A stretch of 64,000 nucleotides of DNA from Hyphomicrobiales bacterium (GTDB lineage Bacteria > Pseudomonadota > Alphaproteobacteria > Rhizobiales > Rhizobiaceae), in the NCBI GenBank assembly GCA_900466875.1, contig UBNQ01000013.1:183096-247095 (forward strand). The letters are read 5' to 3'. Numbering within the stretch: the first letter of the stretch is position 1; each line of letters starts with the position of its first letter. Under the pieces are notes generated by a model that saw only the letters and a list, made by a program, of their open reading frames with translations, was not told where the DNA came from and searched no databases. The translations under genes and the position numbers were made by a program. This document shows, piece by piece, positions 43,408 through 51,050 of this stretch.

Positions 43408-43581
43408 ATGAGCCGTACCGATGAGGTCGTATCTAGAGCTTTAGCCGTTGTAGCTGCATCGCGCGCACTTCGTGAAAAGCACGAAAAGCATAGGCGAGAG
43501 GTTTACAAGCGGGTGCAGATCGCGTCGCTTAAGCGCCCCAGCATTCCGAAAGGCATCCAGCTCCGCCTCAATCTGCAATGA
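43408..43581 (+). CDS. Hypothetical protein, 57 aa
   Basis: A basic helical protein starting MSRTDEVVSRALAVVAASRA. ATG at 43408 has GGAGG 6 bases upstream, better than the ATG at 43396. It follows the LexA-type site and heads a run of small genes. No family recognised. Confidence 0.5.
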   Translation: MSRTDEVVSRALAVVAASRALREKHEKHRREVYKRVQIASLKRPSIPKGIQLRLNLQ

Positions 43582-43593
43582 CCTCCGAATGAC

Positions 43594-43833
43594 ATGACGC
43601 TTTCACGCCTCAAAGATTGTCGTGCCGAAAAGATCGACATGTCATGCAGCCGTTGTGACAGCTACGGAGAGTTTGATCGCAAGGCGCTCGTCAAGAAGTT
43701 CGGCGCGCATGTTGAATTTGCCGAGTTGCGGAGGATTCTGGCTTATGGCTGCGAGCATGCTGGGACGGATCGCTGCCAAGCATCTTTTCCGTGCCTCCTC
43801 ACATCGAGCTTTTCGATAGAGGGCGGTAAATGA
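43594..43833 (+). CDS. Hypothetical Cys-containing protein, 79 aa
   Basis: Contains MSCSRCDSYGEFDRKALVKK, a C-x-x-C pair, and a further C near YGCEH and DRCQ that could complete a metal site. The start may be 43594 or the internal ATG at 43639. Its stop overlaps the next start by 4 bases, which supports translation. Confidence 0.5.
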   Translation: MTLSRLKDCRAEKIDMSCSRCDSYGEFDRKALVKKFGAHVEFAELRRILAYGCEHAGTDRCQASFPCLLTSSFSIEGGK

Positions 43834-44048
43834 GCGACGAAACCCGAACAGCCCGCGCCGATTCGATCATCGTGGAACACTACTGTGAGCACGACGGCTG
43901 CAAGGAATGGGGATGCTACGGCTTTGAGGAAAGCCGAGCCGTGACGCGCTGGTTTTGCCCCGACCACCAGCCTCGTAGCTATCGCGGCTTGCCTCGACAT
44001 GGTGAGGCTCGTCTTGCTGCGGCGGAAATTGCCGAAATGTTGAAGTGA
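43830..44048 (+). CDS. Hypothetical Cys/His-rich protein, 72 aa
   Basis: Contains EHYCEHDGCKEWGCYGF and RWFCPDHQP, an arrangement of C and H residues that could bind zinc. It starts within the ATGA overlap of the previous gene. No family recognised. Confidence 0.55.
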   Translation: MSDETRTARADSIIVEHYCEHDGCKEWGCYGFEESRAVTRWFCPDHQPRSYRGLPRHGEARLAAAEIAEMLK

Positions 44049-44055
44049 GGAGCCT

Positions 44056-44322
44056 ATGGTAGCTGCAGTTGAAGAGATCATCGATCTCGTGACGAAGATC
44101 ATCACCACCGCTCGCGATTCCACATCACGGGAAACAGTCGAGCTAGGGGTCATTCACGGCTTGTGCGTGGACGCGGCGCGAAAGAGCGCCCCGCACATGA
44201 TCGAATTTCTTTCCAGCGTTCGCGGCTTGGTGGCAATCACCGTTACCCTCTCGCAGTTGCCACACATCGTTACCGTAAACGACCCGAAAGATTCCACGTG
44301 GACCTTCGTCAGGACGCAATAA
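44056..44322 (+). CDS. Hypothetical protein, 88 aa
   Basis: Starts MVAAVEEIIDLVTKIITTA, predicted helical. ATG follows GAGGAG. It lies 7 bases after the previous stop. No family recognised. Confidence 0.5.
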   Translation: MVAAVEEIIDLVTKIITTARDSTSRETVELGVIHGLCVDAARKSAPHMIEFLSSVRGLVAITVTLSQLPHIVTVNDPKDSTWTFVRTQ

Positions 44323-44336
44323 TTCGGTGAAGTGTC

Positions 44337-44630
44337 GTGGTCTGGCAGAAGGCCTACCGATGGCGCGTGACGTGGCCCGGCGAAGGGCATGTTGATTGGA
44401 GCGCGTATGACGGTGAGATACGCATCGGCCGAGTGATGCTCGACCTCACCAATCACACCCACAAAGGTTGGTTTATGTGGTCGGGAGGGGCAGCACAGCA
44501 CGTCGGCTTTCGCAAGCGTATCATGCCGCATCAGGGGTGGGAGAAACAGCACTGGCAGGCCGCGAAGACCTTGGAAGAGTGGTATGATCGGATGCGCGAG
44601 ACGAATGGTTTGCCGCCCCGCCTTCGATAG
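44337..44630 (+). CDS. Hypothetical Trp-rich protein, 97 aa
   Basis: Starts at GTG (MVWQKAYRWRVTWPGEGHVD), rich in Trp and His, and ends in a helical EEWYDRMRETNGLPPRLR. It lies 14 bases after the preceding gene in the same operon-like run. No family recognised. Confidence 0.5.
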   Translation: MVWQKAYRWRVTWPGEGHVDWSAYDGEIRIGRVMLDLTNHTHKGWFMWSGGAAQHVGFRKRIMPHQGWEKQHWQAAKTLEEWYDRMRETNGLPPRLR

Positions 44631-44671
44631 CGGCCCGCTTGGGGCAACTTCTAATCGTAACAAGGAGGCTA

Positions 44672-44863
44672 TTGATATCACAAGATACCCCTATCTTTCT
44701 CGAACAATCCGCCGTCGAAACACTTCAGGATTCGCCGCCGGTTGGGATCCTGCACTTACTGACCGACAAAGGGCAGTTCGCATTCGCGATCACGGGTGAA
44801 GCTGCGCGGGATGTTGCAGCCAAATTGCTGGCCTTTGCCAATCAGCCCGCGAATGACCGGTAA
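44672..44863 (+). CDS. Hypothetical protein, 63 aa
   Basis: The frame contains QDTPIFLEQSAVETLQDSPP and GQFAFAITGEAARDVAAKLL. A strong AAGGAGG lies just upstream of a TTG at 44672, so I prefer this to the TTG at 44639; spacing is tight (about 3 bases). No family recognised. Confidence 0.45.
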   Translation: MISQDTPIFLEQSAVETLQDSPPVGILHLLTDKGQFAFAITGEAARDVAAKLLAFANQPANDR

Positions 44864-44958
44864 CGGACTGCCAACGTTAGATTTCAAACCGTGAAAATCG
44901 ATTTAGCGGGAACTTTGCGGATCATGGTCGGTTACCACACACCTTAGAGGATCACAAA

Positions 44959-45129
44959 ATGACCAGACCACAAGACGAGAACTTCCTCCAAGACAAGACG
45001 GAAGCGCCGGCCGAGCGCAGGAAAAAAGCCGGCATGGGAAAAGGCTTTATTATTCTGCTCAGCTGTTTCGCAGCGCTGATGTTCCTGATCTACGTCGGCA
45101 TCGCTATCTTCGGACTAAGTTTTGCCTGA
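44959..45129 (+). CDS. Small single-pass membrane protein, 56 aa
   Basis: A polar, basic N-terminal half (MTRPQDENFLQDKTEAPAER) precedes one membrane helix (IILLSCFAALMFLIYVGIAI). ATG has GAGG about 8 bases upstream. The topology suggests a tail-anchored protein. No family recognised. Confidence 0.55.
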   Translation: MTRPQDENFLQDKTEAPAERRKKAGMGKGFIILLSCFAALMFLIYVGIAIFGLSFA

Positions 45130-45473
45130 AGTCTCAGCTGATTCTAGCCCCTATGACAGCCGCGTCTTTATAGGACGCCCCATTTGATGCCGCACTCCCC
45201 GTGGATCTATGTCGGTCCCAACTGAGACATGAACGAAATCGTTCAGGCAGCCAATTGAGCCGGGTGATTATGTTGCCCGGCCCGAATCGGATGCCAGCGC
45301 GGCGCGAATGCATCCCGCGTTCGGCTTCGTCGATCTTATCAACTTCCTTCAGGTTCTGCTCCGTCACCAGATGTTGCCCAAGTAAGCCGCCAGCGTTATC
45401 GTCTCAGAGATATTCGGAAAGCTCCGCCGGTGAACAGACATCAACTGAGCCCAATCAAATTCGGAGCGTCGAC
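45130..45473. other. Gap of about 340 bp without a supported gene
   Basis: A minus-strand frame (45134-45367, MTEQNLKEVDKIDEAERG) exists but lacks family support and may be remnant sequence. Confidence 0.3.
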
Positions 45474-46001
45474 ATGAGGTTTATATCAGCTGCCGGACAA
45501 GACCCAGTTCTGGCGGCAGCGATCGGCCATTTCGTACAGGCCAGCACAACGCTCGAGCATGCAGTAAGACACTGCATCATCCGCGTCCTTCCTCTCACCG
45601 ACGACATGGGCATCGCGCTTCTCTCTGAGAACAGCATGCGATCTAACCTAGATATTCTGGAGCGCTTGCTCGACCTCCCTGAGGTGCCCGTTCCAAAAGA
45701 CTGGAAGGAACGTCTCTTACCGCTCATTCCTAAAGTCAGAGCAAGCACGGAAGATCGAAACAGGATTGCGCACCACCCCCTCATCCAAAACACGCAAGGC
45801 TACACGGCTACGATCCACAAAAAAGGAAAAAGAATAGCCATGGATATTGATGCCCAAACAATTTCTGAATGGGCAATAGAAGCGGAGGAGAGCGCGTATT
45901 GGTTCCACCATATCCCGCAGTCAGATTACGACCTCAAGAAATGGGGAAAAGCATTCCCGGAGTACAAGAACAACCCTTGGCCACGTCGACAGAATAAGTA
46001 A
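45474..46001 (+). CDS. HEPN-like domain protein
   Basis: The 175-residue, mostly helical product starts MRFISAAGQDPVLAAAIGHF. It contains TTLEHAVRHCIIRVLPL in an early helix and the motif DRNRIAHH (R95-x4-H100), the signature of HEPN ribonuclease domains. Many HEPN proteins are RNases of toxin-antitoxin or phage-defence systems, but others are inactive. No antitoxin partner is obvious beside it. ATG at 45474 has GGAG upstream; the longer frame from 45201 is not supported. Confidence 0.55.
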   Translation: MRFISAAGQDPVLAAAIGHFVQASTTLEHAVRHCIIRVLPLTDDMGIALLSENSMRSNLDILERLLDLPEVPVPKDWKERLLPLIPKVRASTEDRNRIAHHPLIQNTQGYTATIHKKGKRIAMDIDAQTISEWAIEAEESAYWFHHIPQSDYDLKKWGKAFPEYKNNPWPRRQNK

Positions 46002-46029
46002 CGGCGCACCTTAGATAAGGACGGTGAGA

Positions 46030-46269
46030 TTATTCGCCCGGCAAGCCTTTTCCATCCAGAACGTCGCGGCAAACTTCAAGGAAAAGGTTGGCGCACTGAT
46101 CACAGTCTTGCTTGTGCTCTGAGTTGTCGCATCCAAACGTCATATCTAGCCGGGACAGAGCAAAGCGAACTCGCTCTATTTTGCCTTTCGGCGTTGCCGC
46201 ATCTTCTGTCGGTGCCAACATATTGGAAGCCAGCACGGCAGATCTCAGTTCGTCAATATTGTTCAACAT
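46030..46269 (-). CDS. Hypothetical protein, 79 aa
   Basis: Starts MLNNIDELRSAVLASNM and carries a C-terminal CDNSEHKQDCDQCANLF Cys cluster. The frame extends upstream to 46332. No family recognised. Confidence 0.45.
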   Translation of the reverse strand: MLNNIDELRSAVLASNMLAPTEDAATPKGKIERVRFALSRLDMTFGCDNSEHKQDCDQCANLFLEVCRDVLDGKGLPGE

Positions 46270-46363
46270 TGCGTATTCGCTCCATCGGGATCGAGTACCT
46301 AACGGCCGAACAGGGCGATTGTTCGCGCGCAATAGCTAATAAGAAAGATGACACGGGGCCGGT

Positions 46364-46390
46364 CGGGGCGGTGGACTGAGCATCGCCCCG
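46364..46390 (-). terminator. GGGCGGTGG-type hairpin (copy a)
   Basis: CGGGGCG (46364-46370) pairs with CGCCCCG (46384-46390) around GTGGACTGAGCAT. It starts 8 bases after the stop of the tiny minus-strand gene 46399-46521 and shares the GGGCGGTGG core with copies b and e. Confidence 0.5.
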
Positions 46391-46398
46391 AAGGGCCC

Positions 46399-46521
46399 TC
46401 ATGTATCCTCCAGAGGCGCGATGAGGACCAACCTGTTGCCGGGTACAAGTTCGATGACACTGTCGTGTTGAGGACCGTCAAGCGCCTCGATGATTTCATC
46501 GACGAAGAAACCCTCCACCAT
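46399..46521 (-). CDS. Small hypothetical protein, 40 aa
   Basis: The frame reads MVEGFFVDEIIEALDGPQHD, then SVIELVPGNRLVLIAPLEDT and a stop. The composition (alternating hydrophobic and acidic residues) looks coding, and a hairpin follows at once. It could also be the tail of a decayed larger gene, since an in-frame stop lies only 12 codons upstream of the ATG. Confidence 0.35.
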   Translation of the reverse strand: MVEGFFVDEIIEALDGPQHDSVIELVPGNRLVLIAPLEDT

Positions 46522-46721
46522 CAGCGGGAGCCGAGGGCGAGCAAGTTCAGAGGTACCTTAGGGGTGGCCTTTAAGGTTCGAAGCAACTGCACCACCGATA
46601 CTTTGACGGCGTCGTGACGTGAAATGCTATGTTCTGCGCTCGTGAAACGGAATATTGGACCGATCGTATAGGTCGCTGATCTTTTCCAGCAAGTTCAGAT
46701 TAAGTGTAACCTTCCCCGAAC

Positions 46722-46738
46722 GATGTCAGGGCGGTGGG
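46722..46738 (-). repeat. 17-bp repeat GATGTCAGGGCGGTGGG (copy b)
   Basis: Identical to 48023-48039. It abuts the stop codon of the minus-strand gene 46739-46933. Confidence 0.6.
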
Positions 46739-46933
46739 TCAGGCATCCCAGTGGGTAGCGTCCTCTTCAGCACATTCTTCCGGACTAAGTCCTTCAGGAA
46801 AGCGCTCGCGCCAATAGACCGGACCGGCGGTGGATGCATAATCGCCGGGATGCTTGCCGAACGGCCCTCTGGTGCCATCTGCTAACTCCGCGATCCGCGC
46901 GGCAAAGCGATCTAAGAATTCCTGCTCAGTCAT
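46739..46933 (-). CDS. Hypothetical protein, 64 aa
   Basis: Acidic protein starting MTEQEFLDRFAARIAELADG and ending LSPEECAEEDATHWDA. Reads like a compact coding unit; no family recognised. The repeat copy b follows its stop. Confidence 0.5.
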   Translation of the reverse strand: MTEQEFLDRFAARIAELADGTRGPFGKHPGDYASTAGPVYWRERFPEGLSPEECAEEDATHWDA

Positions 46934-46991
46934 TCCGCCTCCGTTTCATACACTAGGAAAACAGTTAGCAATTAGCTTGGCAACTACAGAT

Positions 46992-47004
46992 GATGTTAGG
47001 GCGG
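46992..47004 (-). repeat. Related repeat (copy c)
   Basis: GATGTTAGGGCGG resembles copies b and e with one change and contains the stop codon of the PAS gene. Confidence 0.35.
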
Positions 47005-47430
47005 CATCTGGGAGCCATCAGTCCGTGCTTCCTGGCCAGGTTCCCCCAGTTGATCGATGGGATATACTATGCCGGAGAAAAATAGCGGCATCGAATTCTC
47101 GTTCTGGAAACACCGTCCCATAGCAACCGACCATCTATAGGCACCTGACACGTCCAACAGCCGGTGCTCTGCATGATATGATTGGCCGTCGAGAATAGCT
47201 TTTTTGATCAGACGCTTCGTTTCAGCTCGATCTTCTTCGTGTACGCGAGCGAAATAGGATTCGAAAGGAAGGCCTCTAACGGTTTGCCTGGGATCGAGCC
47301 CAAATAGCGAGGCGACCAGGGTATCTCCAAAAATAAGGTTGCTCTCTACAACCCATGTGAAAATACCGGCTTCAGTGGCCCCTAAATGATCTTCCGCATC
47401 TTGTTGGTTATCCACTTCAATCAAAATCAC
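46996..47430 (-). CDS. Stand-alone PAS domain protein
   Basis: The 144-residue product is a single PAS_3-type domain: EAGIFTWVVESNLIFGDTLV, FARVHEEDRAETKRLIKKAI, and YHAEHRLLDVSGAYRWSVAM (the ER/HRL-G-YRW strand). PAS folds sense ligands or mediate dimerisation. No output domain is attached, so it may act on another kinase or be a fragment of one. Confidence 0.7.
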   Translation of the reverse strand: MILIEVDNQQDAEDHLGATEAGIFTWVVESNLIFGDTLVASLFGLDPRQTVRGLPFESYFARVHEEDRAETKRLIKKAILDGQSYHAEHRLLDVSGAYRWSVAMGRCFQNENSMPLFFSGIVYPIDQLGEPGQEARTDGSQMPP

Positions 47431-47677
47431 GTCTTTCCTCCCAGCAGCGCCGCTTCCTCACTAGCGCGGATTACTATCTGAGGTAGGCCAACCCGAAGAA
47501 ATGCAAGTAGTTCCTCCCCTAATCCTCTAAAAGTTGTCTCACCCCGGTATTTAAATGATAACTTGTCACAATAGTTGATTATGAGTAATATTCTCCGGCT
47601 CGGACATACAAAAGACCTGACAACCGTCCCTAATTTTAAATACCAAGCCTTCTCCGGATTTGCTGAAGGGTTCCGAA

Positions 47678-47872
47678 ATGGATGAGACTATTGCGGCTCG
47701 CTTGGAGCGGTGGAAAACCGACCTCAATATGGCGCCGTCACCCGACGAACATCAGGCGTCGTCCTCGGCATTATCTCGCCATATCAGTAGAGTCCGCGAA
47801 GCAAAACGTCAGACTCAGTTTGGACACCGGAAGACTAGCGCAAGCGATGGCCCTAACGAGACCAACCGGTAG
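47678..47872 (+). CDS. Hypothetical protein, 64 aa
   Basis: Starts MDETIAARLERWKTDLNM, basic C-terminal half. ATG at 47678 has AAGGG upstream. No family recognised. Confidence 0.4.
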   Translation: MDETIAARLERWKTDLNMAPSPDEHQASSSALSRHISRVREAKRQTQFGHRKTSASDGPNETNR

Positions 47873-47890
47873 TCGTTGAAACCACCGGCT

Positions 47891-47916
47891 GAAGTCAGGG
47901 TGGCGCTCACTGCCCT
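47891..47916 (-). repeat. GTCAGGGTGG hairpin (copy d)
   Basis: GAAGTCAGGGTGGCGCTCACTGCCCT (written in two arms, AGGG at 47897 and CCCT at 47913) resembles copies b and e. It lies 21 bases after the stop of the minus-strand 24-aa gene. Confidence 0.4.
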
Positions 47917-47936
47917 CGACGGAAGGGGACTAATTT

Positions 47937-48011
47937 CTACCGCGTTCCGAAAAGCGTAAGTACGACAGACACCAAAGCGAATACTGCAACGACCATGATA
48001 ATGGTTTTCAT
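47937..48011 (-). CDS. Tiny membrane peptide, 24 aa
   Basis: MKTIIMVVAVFALVSVVLTL followed by FGTR is a single membrane helix. AGGA lies about 7 bases upstream of the ATG. Too small for family assignment. Confidence 0.4.
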   Translation of the reverse strand: MKTIIMVVAVFALVSVVLTLFGTR

Positions 48012-48022
48012 AGTGGGTTCCT

Positions 48023-48053
48023 GATGTCAGGGCGGTGGGCCGCTCCTTGCCCT
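48023..48053 (-). repeat. GATGTCAGGGCGGTGGG repeat with hairpin (copy e)
   Basis: The 17 bases at 48023-48039 equal copy b. AGGGC (48029-48033) can pair with GCCCT (48049-48053). It lies just downstream of the 59-aa gene stop and upstream of the 24-aa gene. Confidence 0.6.
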
Positions 48054-48059
48054 AACCGG

Positions 48060-48239
48060 TCATTGGGACACAGCGAGAATAAACAAGTAAACTAGAACGA
48101 GCCAGCCTAGTTCGAGCAATGCCTGTTGCTTGCGCGGAAGATCGTGAATCGACTTGTATCGTGACACAACGAACCAAACGAGGCCGAACGCCACAAGAAC
48201 GACAAGATAAGGTACGGCTTCGCCAAGTCCGCCCATCAT
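48060..48239 (-). CDS. Small two-helix membrane protein, 59 aa
   Basis: Two hydrophobic helices (YLVVLVAFGLVWFVV and LGWLVLVYLFILAV) are joined by a basic loop (SRYKSIHDLPRKQQ). ATG at 48239 has AGAGAGG 7 bases upstream. The longer upstream frame is not supported. No family recognised; two-helix peptides of this size can be toxin-like, but nothing proves that here. Confidence 0.5.
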   Translation of the reverse strand: MMGGLGEAVPYLVVLVAFGLVWFVVSRYKSIHDLPRKQQALLELGWLVLVYLFILAVSQ

Positions 48240-48394
48240 AACAAGCCTCTCTAAACCTGAGTTGAGATCACGCTCTCTGTGATTTTCCTTTAGAAGGATT
48301 AATCTGGAATTGATGACCGCAGTTGGCGCAAGCGGCAGAGGAGTTTTGGGAGCGGGGTCTTGAGCTGATATAGCACCGATATATAATCCCCGGC

Positions 48395-48661
48395 ATGACC
48401 CAGACCGAGCACACTGAGTTAACCCAAATCGCATCCGACTTCGTTGAGCTGATGCGTTCGGACTTCGAGCGGTCATTCAGTCTGAAGGACTTCATCAATT
48501 ACGCTCGCTTCGCGTTGGGCTCCGAGATCGATGAAGGCGAGGTCGAGCGTGTCGCCTATCAGTATTTCGGCAAGCACTACGACCTTGTCCGCTGGGACAT
48601 CCGAACAGCCTGGTCGTTTATCCCTGAGCTTGAAGCACCGGAATTGCCCGGACATTGCTGA
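48395..48661 (+). CDS. Hypothetical protein, 88 aa
   Basis: Starts MTQTEHTELTQIASDFVELM; helical, acidic, with FSLKDFINYARFALGSEIDE. No family recognised. Copy 1 of the 49-bp repeat follows 64 bases after its stop. Confidence 0.5.
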   Translation: MTQTEHTELTQIASDFVELMRSDFERSFSLKDFINYARFALGSEIDEGEVERVAYQYFGKHYDLVRWDIRTAWSFIPELEAPELPGHC

Positions 48662-48725
48662 ATCTGAAAAGCAATGCGGGCGCGCGAAAGAACGTAGTAC
48701 GGGTATTGTCTGCATCGATGAAGGG

Positions 48726-48774
48726 GCGGGCAGTGGCAAGCCGGAACGGCGCGGCAGTAAAGCGCATGCCGAAC
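48726..48774 (+). repeat. 49-bp direct repeat, copy 1 (left of KAP gene)
   Basis: Begins GCGGGCAGTGGCAAGCCGG and ends GCATGCCGAAC. It matches 50745-50793 at 48 of 49 positions. The copies flank the KAP NTPase gene. Confidence 0.85.
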
Positions 48775-49041
48775 AGGCCAACTCCTAGGCTGGAGTGGTT
48801 GCGGCCACTGTAATTAACCGAAGCCAATTCTATCGGGCTTTCGCCCTCAAGCTGCGCGCTAGCGCTTACTTGCGGCCCGCCTTAGCTGGATCACATCGGA
48901 GCCATTGCCCCAGCCGTCCGCTGCACTGCCGCCGCTCATCTTTACGGGATAACGATTCCGCCCCCCTCGAACCTTGGCAACACTTTTTGGTAAGTGAGAG
49001 ATAGAACCTAACTCAAACGAGCCACCGTCCGGAGCCGATAG
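48775..49041. other. Leader region of the KAP gene
   Basis: No gene is supported. A CGGGCTTTCGCCC hairpin-like segment (near 48834) and a GCGCGCTAGCGC segment (near 48855) lie here, and GGAG precedes the KAP start by about 8 bases. Confidence 0.4.
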
Positions 49042-50739
49042 ATGTCCGTTTCAAACGTGCGTGCCGCAATTCAAAGGTTTATCGAGCATCCAAACGCACA
49101 GGTCCTGTGCATCCGAGGCGAATGGGGAACGGGCAAGACTTGGACATGGGAAGATGTGCTGAAAGACGCGGCTTCTAAGGACAAGGTGAAGGCGAAGAAA
49201 TATGCTAAGGCTTCGCTGTTTGGCCTGAATTCGATCAAGGAGCTGAAGCGCGAGATATTCCAGTCTGCTATCAACCCAGACCAGATTGGTAAGCCATTGA
49301 ACGCAGATTCTGCGAAGAACCTCTTCGAAAGCGCTAAGTCGTGGGGCAAGTGGGCGGCTAACAAGGCGAGCTTTCTACACGACGACGCCCTCACGGCTGC
49401 GATTGAGGTTGCCGCGCTTTTTGCTCGCGACCAGCTGATCCTCATCGATGACCTTGAGCGTAAGGGTGAAGACCTGAGGAGCGTGGATGTGCTCGGCTTC
49501 ATCTCGCAACTTCGGGATGAGCGGAATTCGAAGGTCGTGCTTCTGCTGAATGACGAGGAACTGGATGACCAGGAGGAATTCACCTCGTACCTCGAAAAAG
49601 TCGTCGACGTTTACCTCCGCTTCTCCCCCACTGAAGAAGAAGTAGCCCGTATTGCGATACCGGAGACGGATGAAGTCTCGGTTATGGTGCGGAACAACTC
49701 TATTGAACTTGGTATCAAGAACGTGCGCGTCATCCGGAAGATCTTCGCGCTCGCTAAGCACCTTGAGCCAATGCTCAGCAAATATTCAAAGGTGGTCACG
49801 CACAATTCGGTAGGAGCAATCACGCTGCTGGGTTGGAGCCATTTGCAACCGAAGAACGCGCCGCCGATTGAATACTTGAAGCGTGTCCACACCTACTCAC
49901 CTAAAACGGGTGACGAAGACCTTGACCTCAAATGGCGCGATCTGCTTCTCAAATACCGGTACACTCATACCAGCGACTACGACTTGGTTCTCCTGAAAGG
50001 ACTAGAGAACGGCTACTTTGATCCCGTTGAGATCGAAAAGCACGCTTCAGAGCTGCACCAAGCCGACGCCCGCCACAAAGTCGAACTCGAAGTCAGGGCG
50101 ATTTGGGACGACATGCATTACTCTTTCACCAAGCCCGCAGAGGGCATCCTGAACGCATTCCACGAGTCCTACGTTCGCAATATCGCCTTCATGACTTTAG
50201 GCGACATGACAGTCATGGAGCGCCTTTTCCGGGAACTTGGCGACGAGCGTTCTGAAGAGCTTGTGGACCGTTACATTGCGGCGCACAAGGACAAGCCGGG
50301 CGCGTTCGATCTCGATAGGTTGGAGCGCTTCGGGGAGGAAATGACCACTTCGATCAAGGAAAAGATTGCAGCGGCGGAAGCTGAGCAGGCTCCGAAGCTC
50401 GATCCGGACGAAGTATTCATTGCTCTGGCGAAGCGCGGCTTCGATGAGGAGCTGTACGACGTTGCAGCAAAACTGCCCGTCAGCGAGTACATTCGCATCC
50501 TGAAATCACATGAGGGTCCGGAACTGTCGAGCATTATCTCCGGCCTAAGACAGTATCTCAATACCGGCAATCTTGATGCTCGCCTTTATATCGTCATGGA
50601 CAAAGCCGGTGCGGCTTTGCGCGAGATCGCCACCGAAAGTCCGATAAATGCACGACGGGCTAGACGTTTGGGCCTGATCCAGCGGCTTGAGGCCAAGGAA
50701 GCGCAAGCTGCTGATGAGGCGCAGACATCAACGGGCTGA
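49042..50739 (+). CDS. KAP-type P-loop NTPase
   Basis: The 565-residue product has Walker A GEWGTGKT (residues 26-33), Walker B LILIDDLER (132-140) and a sensor-like KVVLLLNDEEL (164-174). These match the KAP family (Kidins220/ARMS and PifA), whose Walker B is typically IDDLDR. The C-terminal 350 residues are helical and unassigned, and there is no membrane segment, unlike many KAP proteins. KAP NTPases occur in phage exclusion (PifA against T7) and in other defence islands. It stands alone on the plus strand between 49-bp direct repeats, which marks it as a cargo module. Confidence 0.7.
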   Translation: MSVSNVRAAIQRFIEHPNAQVLCIRGEWGTGKTWTWEDVLKDAASKDKVKAKKYAKASLFGLNSIKELKREIFQSAINPDQIGKPLNADSAKNLFESAKSWGKWAANKASFLHDDALTAAIEVAALFARDQLILIDDLERKGEDLRSVDVLGFISQLRDERNSKVVLLLNDEELDDQEEFTSYLEKVVDVYLRFSPTEEEVARIAIPETDEVSVMVRNNSIELGIKNVRVIRKIFALAKHLEPMLSKYSKVVTHNSVGAITLLGWSHLQPKNAPPIEYLKRVHTYSPKTGDEDLDLKWRDLLLKYRYTHTSDYDLVLLKGLENGYFDPVEIEKHASELHQADARHKVELEVRAIWDDMHYSFTKPAEGILNAFHESYVRNIAFMTLGDMTVMERLFRELGDERSEELVDRYIAAHKDKPGAFDLDRLERFGEEMTTSIKEKIAAAEAEQAPKLDPDEVFIALAKRGFDEELYDVAAKLPVSEYIRILKSHEGPELSSIISGLRQYLNTGNLDARLYIVMDKAGAALREIATESPINARRARRLGLIQRLEAKEAQAADEAQTSTG

Positions 50740-50744
50740 AGAGA

Positions 50745-50793
50745 GCGGGCAGTGGCAAGCCGGAACGGCGCGGCAGTAAAGCGCAAGCCGAAC
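50745..50793 (+). repeat. 49-bp direct repeat, copy 2 (right of KAP gene)
   Basis: Starts 6 bases after the KAP stop; one mismatch to copy 1 (GCAAGCC for GCATGCC). Confidence 0.85.
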
Positions 50794-50951
50794 CTCCGGC
50801 TAGAGCTGGAGATCGCGGAACAGGTAGAGCAGCGCAGTCCTGAGAAGATTGTGACGGTCCATCTCGTCGCCTCTTAAGATTAAACTTCGCATGGTGAACC
50901 GGTCGGAACTTCTCTCGACCCGCTGTTGTTTAGCCATAAGGAGGAGCCATC

Positions 50952-51050
50952 ATGAAACGCCAGCACCCGTATGCTTTCTATTTTGGTTTGAACGCTGCAA
51001 TTCTGCTAGTCATTACTTTTTCGCTTTGGTTCACCTGGCCCATGCTGTGA
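50952..51050 (+). CDS. 32-aa membrane microprotein
   Basis: MKRQHPYAFYFGLNAAILLV followed by ITFSLWFTWPML has one membrane helix. A textbook AAGGAGGAG lies 4-7 bases upstream of the ATG, the best ribosome site in the region. No family recognised. Confidence 0.55.
   Translation: MKRQHPYAFYFGLNAAILLVITFSLWFTWPML

Noticed and set aside
45134..45367. Minus-strand frame MTEQNLKEVDKIDEAERG...
   Set aside because: It partly reads like protein, but the neighbouring frame looks equally coding over the last third, so it is at best a decayed remnant; I could not name a family.
48618..48827. Similar minus-strand frames MRFTAAPFRLATAR... at 48618-48827 and 50586-50786
   Set aside because: Their shared sequence is only the translation of the two 49-bp direct repeats; the rest differs and lies antisense or intergenic.
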